Origin: RGZA01 sp041917755
GTDB taxonomy: Bacteria > Pseudomonadota > Alphaproteobacteria > UBA9219 > RGZA01
Direction: 5' to 3'
Assembly: GCA_041917755.1 (NCBI GenBank)
Contig: JAYRWY010000016.1
Location: forward strand, 1 to 64,000
DNA length: 64,000 nucleotides
Each line of letters starts with the position of its first letter. Position 1 is the stretch's first letter. Positions 19,401 to 26,914 of the stretch are shown here, piece after piece. The notes under the pieces were generated by a model. The model was not told where the DNA came from and made no database searches. It saw nothing but the letters and a program-made list of their open reading frames with translations. The position numbers and the translations under genes were made by a program.

Positions 19401-21702
19401 CATAACCAAGCGCTGAGGTTAGTGTGCCACTGAGGTAATTAATGTTATAGCTGCCAATATTCGAGCCTGCCGTATAGGTAGTCGAACCTGTCAACGAACC
19501 AGTGACCGTATCAAGCGCAGCATCACCAGTTGCATAACCCGAAAGCGTATAGGCATAGTTCACAAGGCTCGGAATACCATCGCCATAAATGATGACGATA
19601 TTATTCGGCGTCGCGGTCAAAGTCCCCACAGGCGGAGCCGCATCACGATAGATGAAGCCATTACCGGTCGCCGGAAATGCAGCGCATGCAAGGCCATACA
19701 TGCAGCTATAGCGCGTAAACGCAGAGGTTAGACCATTATAGGTATTGCCCGCTGCTGATTTGCTGTAAATCAAATAACGGCTTCCGGTTCCAACCGTTAT
19801 CGCATCAGTACCACGATTGTTTATAAAGTTACCATTGCTTGCTGCAACGGTAATACCCGTACCGCTTGTAGCGGTACTAACAATCGTACCTGATGAGGCA
19901 AATATAAAATTGCCTAGCGTTGTTGAACCAGTAAAGGTTCCTTGATCAACACTGATGGCACCGCTATTGGTTATACCTGTGGCTGCGTTAAATGTAATAT
20001 TACCGCCATTGGTATCAATTGACGCGCCTGAACCAATCGTAATCGAGCCACCATTTGCGTTAAACACAAGATTAAACTTGTTATTCGCACCATTATTGCT
20101 GGTATCAATTGTCACACCAGCATTCACAATAATACTGTTATGCGCGTTCAAGGTTAGGGTTGCAGAGCTATTGCTACCTTTGCTGATACTGCTGGCAACT
20201 GTGATATCACCAGGTGCTGCGCCACTAGCGCCAGTTGTAATGGTTACGCTGGTGTTGTTACTCAATACCGAAGAAATAGAAGATGCGGTTACAGTTCCAG
20301 CCAAGGCGCTGGCTGTAAAGTTTGGCGATCCAATTGTTACATTGGAGCCTGAAGAACCTATTGTTACATTGTATGGATCAAGAAGCCATGTGCCATTTGT
20401 GCCCAATGGCGCGCTGGCATCCACATAGCCATCACCGCTTAGAGTGATTTTACCGGATGTTTCAACAAAACCGCCATTACCGCCCAATACGCCGCCCTTG
20501 GCCTGAATATTTCCATAAAAATCGGTTGAATTATCCGCCCATACAATAACCTTGCCGCCATTGCCAATTTCAGCGGCGCTGGCAGAAAGAACTGTATTGC
20601 GTTGAACAATGGTGCGGATTGCGGCCGGGCGTTCACCTTGGCCTAAATAATTACCGCCTACATAAATATTGCCGCCGCCAAATCTGCCGGATGCATTAAT
20701 CATCGCGCCATCAAAAATTCCAACTTGGTCGGCAAATACGTTTACAACGCCCCCAGTATCGCCCGTCACATCAATCTTGCCGGAAACAATCGCGGTGCTC
20801 TTGCCGGTTTTGATACCCTTGTTGGCTGCCACATTGCCTTTAACAGCATTACTGCCTTCGGCATATAGTGTCACCTTACCGTTCTTTGAACCAACGGCTT
20901 TGGCTTCAATAATACCATCCATATTGATAACGCCGTTCACTGCATTTTTTGCAGCTGCGGTACTCATCAATACTTCGCCGCCATCGGCACTGATTTTACC
21001 GCTATTTTTAACAAGTTGCTTTTTAAGGCTATCGCTGGCCTCCACCTTAATTAGGCCATCGCCATATAAATCAACCGCGAATGTATCACCTGAAGAAAGT
21101 TGCACCTTACCCAGCTTGGCACGGATGTGACCGGTGTTGGTTACGTTTGGTGCAACCAAACCGACAAGGCCGCCTTCGCGTACTTCAATGCTTCCGGCAT
21201 TGCTGATTTCAGAATCAGGATTTCCTGTTTTATCGAATGCAAAATCGCCATTCATGAAACGGGTGTTATCAATGTCGCTGCTAGTGGCGATGAGGCCGCC
21301 AACATTTACCTGTGCATCTTTTCCAAAAATCACGCCGTTGGAATTCACAATCATCAAATTTCCGTTGGCTTGCAAACGACCAAGAATCTGTGATGCGCTT
21401 TGTCCACCCACGACGCGGTTCAAAGTTACAGAATTAACGGATGGTTGATTAAAGGTTGCGCGCTCATCTGCTGCGATATCAAAACCCTTCCAATCAATCA
21501 CGGCGCGGTCGGTTGCCTGATTCACGTTCAATTCTTTTCCGGCAGCACTAATGCTCGCTTGCCCGCCTGCAACCACACCATCGGTTGGAAGCGCATAGAG
21601 CGGCTGAGTCGTCAACGCAAAGGAAAGTAAGCAGGCAAACGCATGGCGCAAAACCGTGGCACAATTGATACGATGCGGCGAATTGTCTGATTGACTAAGC
21701 AT
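16426..21702 (-). CDS. TpsA2: filamentous-haemagglutinin-type exoprotein with YDG/MBG repeats and C-terminal Cys pair
   Basis: Secreted partner of a second two-partner system, 1758 residues. Residues 1-37 form a signal peptide (ending PLYA). The haemagglutination-activity domain covers about 38-300 (VVAGGQASI, VIDWKGFDIAADERATFNQP, NSNGVIFGKDAQVNVGG). Beta-helical low-complexity sequence leads to MBG-like segments and nine YDG units (about 790-1590), then a final MBG domain and an Asn/Gly-rich tail. The last 11 residues contain CTPFEPC. A C-terminal disulfide loop is known to tether Haemophilus HMW1 to its pore, so this exoprotein may also stay cell-attached. The divergent gene at 21966 is the likely transporter. 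Length, signal peptide and domains are complete. Confidence 0.93.
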   Translation of the reverse strand: MLSQSDNSPHRINCATVLRHAFACLLSFALTTQPLYALPTDGVVAGGQASISAAGKELNVNQATDRAVIDWKGFDIAADERATFNQPSVNSVTLNRVVGGQSASQILGRLQANGNLMIVNSNGVIFGKDAQVNVGGLIATSSDIDNTRFMNGDFAFDKTGNPDSEISNAGSIEVREGGLVGLVAPNVTNTGHIRAKLGKVQLSSGDTFAVDLYGDGLIKVEASDSLKKQLVKNSGKISADGGEVLMSTAAAKNAVNGVINMDGIIEAKAVGSKNGKVTLYAEGSNAVKGNVAANKGIKTGKSTAIVSGKIDVTGDTGGVVNVFADQVGIFDGAMINASGRFGGGNIYVGGNYLGQGERPAAIRTIVQRNTVLSASAAEIGNGGKVIVWADNSTDFYGNIQAKGGVLGGNGGFVETSGKITLSGDGYVDASAPLGTNGTWLLDPYNVTIGSSGSNVTIGSPNFTASALAGTVTASSISSVLSNNTSVTITTGASGAAPGDITVASSISKGSNSSATLTLNAHNSIIVNAGVTIDTSNNGANNKFNLVFNANGGSITIGSGASIDTNGGNITFNAATGITNSGAISVDQGTFTGSTTLGNFIFASSGTIVSTATSGTGITVAASNGNFINNRGTDAITVGTGSRYLIYSKSAAGNTYNGLTSAFTRYSCMYGLACAAFPATGNGFIYRDAAPPVGTLTATPNNIVIIYGDGIPSLVNYAYTLSGYATGDAALDTVTGSLTGSTTYTAGSNIGSYNINYLSGTLTSALGYGFTYANNATAITVNKKTINTALQGTVSKTYDGNTIATLGAGNYSLTGIFGTDAITIGNVSGTYDNKNVGTGKTVTVSGLTLSGAKAGNYQLSSTTVNGAVGVITKRDLIVSATGSNKVYDGNTTAAVTLTDNRIEGDVFTDTYAAANYSDKNVGTGKTISVTGISIGSSTAANNYNLTNTTATTTGNITKRDLIVSATGSNKVYDGNTTAAVTLTDNRIAGDVFTDTYAAANYSDKNVGTGKTISVTGISIGTSTAANNYNLTNTTATTTGNITKRDLIVSATGSNKVYDGNTTAAVTLTDNRIAGDVFTDTYAAANYSDKNVGTGKTISVTGISIGTSTAARNYNLVSTTATTTGNITKRDLIVSAIGRDKVYDGTVDADVRLRDNRISGDVFTDTYSSATFGDKNAGNNKTITVTGISIGTSTAANNYNLVNTTATTRADIERRGLFIDARGVDKVYDGTTNATVTLNDNRVSGDVLTTSYGAAEFIGTKNVGTDKIILVTGLDFSGTDARNYYLANLFDSDLALADITKRDLIVSATGSNKVYDGNTTAVVTLTDDRIAGDVFTDSYGSANYSDKNVGTDKTISVTDISIGTSTAANNYNLTNTTATTTGNITPRELLVGTIAQNKVYDGNTNAVVTLSDNRIAGDVFNTGFTSAQFNNKNVGGRLVTTSGINIFNPIGGGDAGNYFVSNTTSLSKALISPRDLIVGATGQNKVYDGNTNAVVTLTDNRVLGDLITVTYTGASFVDKNAGNNKTVNVVGISLLGAGPLFVGEGGFGERRIEEVSNPASNYRLVNTTAVTTANITPVSLTVVGDNQSILSGAALPNLTYTFSGFISGETDGLFTGALATVSPNSPAGTYNITQGTLSAGNNYTIAYTNGLLTIASNPSDVPTGPEIPTNQVNRTTQQGQNPGSDPFNPNQGQNSTLLSLFTGNGGNNSNNPADLNNINPAGGGDEGEDLNAINPAGGGNDGNTIPLIQCTPFEPCDVAQ
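17180..19330 (-). repeat. Array of nine YDG repeats in tpsA2, three nearly identical at DNA level
   Basis: Nine units carry KVYDG (or KTYDG), then a D.R..GD segment and DKNVGTGKTISVTGI-like endings. The period is about 85 residues. Between about 18300 and 19090 the copies are almost identical over a 255-bp period: TTTACCAGTGCCAACG recurs at 18421, 18676 and 18931. The outer units have diverged. This gradient suggests recent central expansion. Confidence 0.88.
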
Positions 21703-21965
21703 GCTTAATATACCCTTAAAAATGTATTATCAATTTATTACTTCTACCTGAGCGAATAGACTGAAAGCTAGCTTATAATTCAAGCCTTTGGTTAATTTAT
21801 GTAACTTTTCTTTCACTTCACTTTTCTCAATAAAATGGTGCCTAAACCACCAAGACGAAGGATCAATTCGGCTTGTTAACCATAGCCAGCCTTGTTTACA
21901 CGGGCGAATTAAAAACATACATTGCATCAACATCGTCTTAGCTCGCCCTCCGCATCGGAATTTCA
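21703..21965. promoter_or_regulatory. Divergent control region between tpsA2 and tpsB2
   Basis: 263 bp separate the divergently transcribed exoprotein and transporter genes, so both promoters must lie here, possibly with a shared regulator site. On the tpsA2 side AAGGG lies 10 nt before its ATG. On the tpsB2 side GGAATTTCA precedes the ATG. I could not pick confident -35/-10 hexamers. Most TPS loci are co-directional, so this arrangement allows separate control. Confidence 0.4.
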
Positions 21966-23702
21966 ATGTCATTGTTTCAAAAAAACAGCCTTAACTTTTT
22001 TGCTTTATTTGCATTAACGCTGTCCGCCATCTTCTTGTGCAATAACGTCTTTGCACAAGCCGTGCCATCGAATGTATCGCCTGATGTAACGCAGCGACGC
22101 TTTGATAATCAGCGTGAAACACGCACCCCATCCAATCTGGGTCTACCAAGCATTCCGGGTGAAGACACGCTATCGGCAAAAGAACGCGAGCAGTTAGAAA
22201 AGAAATTGTTCACGCTTAAAAACGTGCACTTTGATGGCGCAACCGTATTCAGCCAAGATGCATTGAAATTTTCTTATGAAGGTTTAGTTGGCAAGAAAGT
22301 ATCGCTGGCCGATTTACAAGGCATCGCCAAAGCCGTGACTGACCATTACCGCAAGGCTGGCTACACCCTTTCCCAAGCTGTACTAACTCAGCAAAATATC
22401 AAAAGCGGCACCGTCACCATTCGCGTGGTGGAAGGCTATATTGGCAGCATTGTCATTGAAGGCGATATTAGCGAAGGAGAAAAAGAAGTCCTGCGCGGGT
22501 ATGCCGACAACATCAAAGCATCTTCCCCTGTCCGCATTCAGGACATGGAACGCTATATGCTCCTTATGAATGATTTGCCGGGTTCAACCGTATCGGGCCT
22601 GCTTCGTCCATCCGCATCACAAGTTGGCTCAGCTGATTTGGTTTTAACAGCATCCAAAAAAACTTTTGATGGTTCATATACCTTCGATAATCACGGCAGC
22701 AAATATATCGGCCCGTTCCAGCATTCGCTGACCCTTGGTGCTAATTCGGTGCTAGGCATGTATGACCGCACCCAATTCCGTTTTTCAACCGCCCACCCTA
22801 TCAAATCCCTACAAAGCTATGAAGTGCAGCACGAACACCGCTTCGGCACCGAAGGCACCAGCGCAGGCATTACCTTGGCGCAAACCAATACCAACCCACA
22901 AGACACACTTGCCCCATTACAAATTGTGGGTGAATCCACGCTGTATTCCGTACGCGCAAGCCACCCCATCATCCGTCTACGTCAAGAAAGCTTGATTGGT
23001 CGTGCATCCTTTGATGCCAGAGATACAAAAACGGATATTTTTAATAACGTACATTTTACTAAAGACCGCATTCGCGCGCTTCGCGTTGGCGGCACCTATA
23101 ACATCGTGGATGATTTCTTTGGCAGCTTAAAAGGCAATAATCTGTTCGATGCGCAACTTAGCCAAGGTCTCGATATTTTTGATGCCACTACCAGCGGTGC
23201 AAACCGTTCCAATGCCAATGGCGATGCAACTTTTACAAAGTTTAACTTCAGCGCATCACGCACGCAGTCCTTGCCCAACAACTTTTCTTTCTACGCATCA
23301 GGCAGCGCGCAATATGCTGGCACACCGCTTTTAGTATCTGAACAATTTGGTTTAGGCGGACAAGATTATGCAAGTGCCTTTGACCCTGCAGAATTATTGG
23401 GTGACCACGCGATCGCTGGTAAAGTTGAGCTGCGTTATAACCAATTTGTGGGCGAACCTTATTTCAACAATTTCCAAGCCTTTACCTATTACGATGCAGG
23501 TAAAGTTTGGCTGCTAAAAGCAGCACCTGGCGCCAATACCAATACCCTTCTTTCATCAGTTGGCTTTGGTGTGCGCACCAATTTCACGGAAAACTTCTCA
23601 GGTACAGCTGAGGCATCCTTTCCGCTTGAAAAACCAACCGTGGACCAAACCAGCTATCGCTATGAACCACGCGTGTTTTTTAGCCTCTCAGCTCAGTACT
23701 AA
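21966..23702 (+). CDS. TpsB2: ShlB/FhaC/HecB-family outer-membrane transporter
   Basis: A 578-residue outer-membrane exporter. It has a signal peptide (about 1-30, ending NVFA-Q) and a Pro/Arg-rich linker. The POTRA region at about 80-160 includes KNVHFDGATVFSQDAL, HYRKAGYTLSQAVL and VVEGYIG. The barrel ends in an aromatic residue (AQY). MNDLPGSTVSGLLRPS after the POTRA region is typical. It is a paralogue of TpsB1 at 6885-8585. It is divergent from tpsA2, its most likely substrate, though it could serve both exoproteins. Confidence 0.93.
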   Translation: MSLFQKNSLNFFALFALTLSAIFLCNNVFAQAVPSNVSPDVTQRRFDNQRETRTPSNLGLPSIPGEDTLSAKEREQLEKKLFTLKNVHFDGATVFSQDALKFSYEGLVGKKVSLADLQGIAKAVTDHYRKAGYTLSQAVLTQQNIKSGTVTIRVVEGYIGSIVIEGDISEGEKEVLRGYADNIKASSPVRIQDMERYMLLMNDLPGSTVSGLLRPSASQVGSADLVLTASKKTFDGSYTFDNHGSKYIGPFQHSLTLGANSVLGMYDRTQFRFSTAHPIKSLQSYEVQHEHRFGTEGTSAGITLAQTNTNPQDTLAPLQIVGESTLYSVRASHPIIRLRQESLIGRASFDARDTKTDIFNNVHFTKDRIRALRVGGTYNIVDDFFGSLKGNNLFDAQLSQGLDIFDATTSGANRSNANGDATFTKFNFSASRTQSLPNNFSFYASGSAQYAGTPLLVSEQFGLGGQDYASAFDPAELLGDHAIAGKVELRYNQFVGEPYFNNFQAFTYYDAGKVWLLKAAPGANTNTLLSSVGFGVRTNFTENFSGTAEASFPLEKPTVDQTSYRYEPRVFFSLSAQY

Positions 23703-23984
23703 TGACTATATCAGGACGCAGGTTAGCTCAATTGAAGCAATTTGACTTAACCTTTGATGCAGAAAGAAAGCAGCCTAGAACCACATAAAAATTTTGACCG
23801 CAAACTGGCTGTCTACGCATCACTCTAACTTCTGGGATATTATATACCTACTATGCGCAAAGTTATAAAAACTCTCTGTATCACTCTAGTTGAAGGCTGT
23901 TAAAGTACTAATTCCCTAAAAAATAGCAGGGAATTGCCAACAACTATCAAGGATTATTTGCCAACAAACGAGGTCATCCTTCAT
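23703..23984. other. Intergenic region between tpsB2 and the HlyD remnant
   Basis: No gene is seen. An imperfect hairpin AGGTTA...TAACCT lies about 20 bp after the tpsB2 stop and may end the transcript. An inverted repeat AATTCCCT/AGGGAATT (about 23910-23935) runs into copy B of the 45-bp dispersed repeat. Confidence 0.5.
23930..23974 (+). repeat. 45-bp dispersed direct repeat, copy B
   Basis: Matches copy A at 15505-15549 with 38 of 45 positions identical, including a run of 26 identical bases starting at 23944. It lies 11 bp beyond the stop codon of the truncated hlyD and 228 bp after tpsB2. Its first bases form one arm of a local inverted repeat that copy A lacks. Confidence 0.8.
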
Positions 23985-24335
23985 TTACCTCTCCCGCATG
24001 GCCTGATGGGCGCGGGTTTGAAGGGGTGAGAGAAGATAATCAATCACGTGCCGCGTACTGGTTTTGATTTCTGCGGTGACGGCCATTCCCGGGTTTAAAT
24101 TTACATCTTTGCCATCGATGTTCATCGTTGATTGATCAAGCGCGATGCGTGCCATATAGACATATTCTTGCCCCTTGGGCTGGCTATCCCCATTAGTTTC
24201 TGAGCCTACCTGCGCATTATTTTCTTTATCAACGGGCGTATTACGTGTGACGGCATCTTGAGAAACCGAAATTACTTTTCCATGCAGTAATCCATATTTG
24301 GTAAAATTAAACGTATCAACTGAAACCAGATGCAG
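23985..24335 (-). pseudogene. C-terminal remnant of an HlyD-family type I secretion adaptor
   Basis: Reading the minus strand from 24335 to the TAA at 23985 gives 116 residues matching the end of HlyD-type membrane-fusion proteins: VDTFNFTKYGLLHGKV, ISVSQDAV, LNPGMAVTAEIKTSTR and a tail VIDYLLSPLQ. A full adaptor has about 400 residues, so roughly the first three quarters are missing. There is no start codon with a ribosome binding site before this segment, and an in-frame stop precedes it. It overlaps the end of a 54-codon ORF in another frame. No ABC exporter (HlyB) or TolC gene remains nearby. I read it as wreckage of a type I secretion locus. Confidence 0.85.
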
Positions 24336-24480
24336 TTATGTCGAGATTTAGAGAACTTAAATCGACCACATATTGATTGATAAAATTATTAACAAACGTT
24401 CTTGCCTTGGCTGTATCCCACCCCATATAAGTTTGCAATTGAACTTGAAAATCTTTGAATGCATCAAGAAACGTGGCCAT
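24316..24480 (-). CDS. 54-aa ORF with good ribosome binding site, probably the 5' end of a lost gene
   Basis: Starts MATFLDAFKDFQ, has GGGAG 6 nt before the ATG, and ends in TGA at 24316 inside the HlyD remnant but in a different frame. It starts 40 bp after the exported 221-aa gene on the same strand. The protein has no signal peptide and ends NLDITASGFS. The simplest reading is a deletion junction: the beginning of one gene was joined out of frame to the end of hlyD, leaving a short translated product. It might instead be a genuine small protein. No family was recognised. Confidence 0.45.
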   Translation of the reverse strand: MATFLDAFKDFQVQLQTYMGWDTAKARTFVNNFINQYVVDLSSLNLDITASGFS

Positions 24481-24520
24481 AAGAAACTCCCGCAATTAAA
24501 TATAATGGCTTTTTTGATTA

Positions 24521-25186
24521 CTAATTTTGTCTAATTGTAACCCCGTGTACGATCCTTTGTGGATCATTGCTGTTGTATGCACCAACAACATTAATTCTTG
24601 ATCCATCTTTGCCTATTTCACCCAACGCTTTGTCTTTTGTCATTGTGCTCCCGCCTCCAGTTGCAAAGCCAAATGAAAAAACACCACCAAATTTTTTCTC
24701 GAATTCATCTATGGTTATACCCAAGCATTTATAGATACCTCTATCTATATGCATAATTCCTGATGTTCTGTTTTTTATCTCCGCAACATGCTTGGAATTA
24801 AAAAATAATTGAATATCCATCGGTGCACCTAAGACTGCTTTACCAGTAAAACGCCCGCTTTTGTTATGATAATGCTTTTCGTCTTCATCGTCAGTAGATG
24901 TTCCTTTCAACTTTGTCTTCAATGTCTTCTCAATAAACGGCACATCGGTTAAATCGCCGTGCATGGCGATAGAGTGAAACATGTCGAGAAATTTTTCTCC
25001 GGTTAGAGTTATCCCTTCACATTTTTTATCGTCTATTTTTTCTGCCGCTGGCGTTGCTTCTTTTGCATCCACCTTCGGCGCATCGGTTTTCTGCTCCGCA
25101 CTATCTCCCAACGCCCAAGCTGGCGCGGTCATCACCACGCACAAACCAAACACCAGACGTGCAAAACCATTGGCAAACTTCTTCAT
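24521..25186 (-). CDS. Exported protein of unknown function
   Basis: A 221-residue protein. It has a signal peptide (about 1-26, ending PAWA-L), an acidic/Lys-rich linker (residues 27-55) and one folded region with two cysteines (KKCEGIT near 56 and YKCLGIT near 153) that could form a disulfide. GGVFSFGFATGGGSTM and the C-terminal IVHGVTIRQN are notable segments. It is upstream of the 54-aa ORF and the HlyD remnant on the same strand, so it may be a surviving accessory gene of the lost secretion locus. I recognise no family. Confidence 0.6.
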   Translation of the reverse strand: MKKFANGFARLVFGLCVVMTAPAWALGDSAEQKTDAPKVDAKEATPAAEKIDDKKCEGITLTGEKFLDMFHSIAMHGDLTDVPFIEKTLKTKLKGTSTDDEDEKHYHNKSGRFTGKAVLGAPMDIQLFFNSKHVAEIKNRTSGIMHIDRGIYKCLGITIDEFEKKFGGVFSFGFATGGGSTMTKDKALGEIGKDGSRINVVGAYNSNDPQRIVHGVTIRQN

Positions 25187-25449
25187 GCCGTAAACTCCAG
25201 ATTGTAAATGAAATGAGAAACAACCTTATCCGTCAGGTAAGGCATTGGGGTGCGCACATCGCGCGGTAGTGTGGAATTTGTTTTAACACTCAAAAACGCT
25301 CCACTTGTTACTCTGGCGTTACGCTACGTTAGGTCACTAAAACGAGTCAATATATTAATCACTTAAGCTGCATTGCAGTTCATTCCTTTAGGCAAGCGCA
25401 AACATTAATTGAATTTGCTGCTTGTGAATAACTCATGTAATTTTGACGC

Positions 25450-25917
25450 ATGGACATGTATTTTATAATCAAAACAATACACATAATCAGCTCGACTATT
25501 CTTTTTGGCACGGGATTGGGGATAGCATTTTTTATGCACTGCTCCAGTTTTACCCAAAACATCCAGCAAAAATATTTTGCAACAAAATTTACTGTGCTTG
25601 CTGATTATATTTTCACTGCCCCCGCCGTGGTACTTCAGCCAATTACTGGCTGGTGGCTTATAACGCAAGGCGGTCATGACCCTGCTGCGCTGTGGCTACA
25701 AATCACTTACGGACTTTATGTTCTGGCAGGTTTGTGCTGGTTACCAGTTGTCTACATACAAATCCGTATGAAACAAATATTAGCGGATTGTATCGATACA
25801 AACAGTGTAGTGCCTCCAACCTATCACAAGCTGTTCCGTATATGGTTTTGTCTTGGCTGGCCTGCATTCCTGTCGCTTGTGGCAATATTCTATCTGATGG
25901 TTACAAAGCCGGTGTAG
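25450..25917 (+). CDS. DUF2269-like integral membrane protein
   Basis: A 155-residue protein with four predicted membrane segments (about 5-27, 47-70, 80-102 and 130-151) and conserved-looking HIISSTILFGTGLGIAFFM at the N-terminus and GWWLITQGG in the middle, the pattern of DUF2269 proteins. There is no clear ribosome binding site. It starts a tight three-gene unit (1-bp gap to the next gene). Members have no established function. The partner domains (DCC thiol-redox, DUF4166, dehydrogenase) suggest a redox or lipid-related membrane process, which is inference. Confidence 0.75.
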   Translation: MDMYFIIKTIHIISSTILFGTGLGIAFFMHCSSFTQNIQQKYFATKFTVLADYIFTAPAVVLQPITGWWLITQGGHDPAALWLQITYGLYVLAGLCWLPVVYIQIRMKQILADCIDTNSVVPPTYHKLFRIWFCLGWPAFLSLVAIFYLMVTKPV

Positions 25918-25918
25918 C

Positions 25919-26914
25919 ATGCAACAGAACACCATCACATTTATCTATGATGGCGAATGCCCCATGTGCACCTTTGGATCACATGCCTTTCGTGTGAAGC
26001 AATCCGTTGGAAACATTGAGCTGGTTGATGCTCGCACCAAACCACCCCACCCGCTAATTGCAGAGATTACAAAGCGCGGCCTGGATCTGGATGACGGAAT
26101 GGTAATTGTATATCAAGGCAAATTCTATCATGGCCGTGACGCACTGCACCTGATGGCACTGATAGGCAGTAACATCGGCTGGTTCAATAAGGTTAATGCT
26201 GCATTGTTTAAATCGGAACTCGTTGCACATTTTTTGTATCCCGCAATGCGAGGATTCCGCAATCTGCTCATACGGATAAAAGGTGTTTCAGCAATAGACA
26301 ACCTCGGTAATGCTTCGAAACCAATATTTCAGAATATATTTGGTGATAGCTGGGCATCGCTACCACCTGTTATGAAAAAACACTATGCCAACCGCCCCTA
26401 TTCGAATGATGTTGTGACGGTTGAAGGAATCATGAAGGTTGAAAGTTCCCCACTCGCACGATTGCTTACACCATTATTCTTAATGGCTGGTTCACTAGTG
26501 CCCTATGAAGGCGAGCATATCCCTGTAACTGTCCACTTCAAATCATCACCAGAAAATAACCGTTATCAATTTGACCGAACATTCAATTTTCCTGCCAAAA
26601 AACCCTACCACTTTCGTTCTGCCATGAAACCAGTGGGCGGCAATGAAGTGGTTGAGTTCATGCGTTTCGGTATTGGCTGGCGTGCAGCTTACACATGGGA
26701 TGGAAATGACGTAATTTTAGCACATAAAGGCTATGTACTGAATCTATTTGGTCTACTGCTGCCATTGCCACTGGAATTACTGATGGGCAAAGGCAGCGCC
26801 AGCGAAACGCCCATTAACGACGATGATTTCTCGATGCAAATGGAAATCCGCCATGCGCTATTCGGCAAAATTTATGGATATAGCGGTACATTTAAAGTAG
26901 TCAAGCTTCCATGA
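25919..26914 (+). CDS. DCC-family thiol-redox domain fused to DUF4166
   Basis: A 331-residue two-domain protein. Residues 1-125 are a DCC (DUF393) domain with the defining FIYDGECPMCTFG motif (DxxCxxC) near the N-terminus and the downstream GRDALHLMALI. Residues about 140-331 match DUF4166: FGDSWASLPPVMKKHYANRP, then VPYEGEHIPVTVHF and MKPVGGNEVVEFMRFGIGW. There is no signal peptide. It lies between a DUF2269 gene (1-bp gap) and a saccharopine-dehydrogenase-like gene (4-bp ATGA overlap). The domain fusion suggests that the two functions act together. The substrate is unknown. Confidence 0.8.
   Translation: MQQNTITFIYDGECPMCTFGSHAFRVKQSVGNIELVDARTKPPHPLIAEITKRGLDLDDGMVIVYQGKFYHGRDALHLMALIGSNIGWFNKVNAALFKSELVAHFLYPAMRGFRNLLIRIKGVSAIDNLGNASKPIFQNIFGDSWASLPPVMKKHYANRPYSNDVVTVEGIMKVESSPLARLLTPLFLMAGSLVPYEGEHIPVTVHFKSSPENNRYQFDRTFNFPAKKPYHFRSAMKPVGGNEVVEFMRFGIGWRAAYTWDGNDVILAHKGYVLNLFGLLLPLPLELLMGKGSASETPINDDDFSMQMEIRHALFGKIYGYSGTFKVVKLP

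Noticed and set aside
19955..21130. Plus-strand open frames opposite the tpsA2 N-terminal half
   Set aside because: Antisense shadows of a low-complexity beta-helical coding sequence; no initiation signals and no family resemblance.
21730..21972. Minus-strand 80-codon frame in the tpsA2-tpsB2 divergent region
   Set aside because: It overlaps the tpsB2 start and fills a region that must hold two promoters; no initiation site or homology features.
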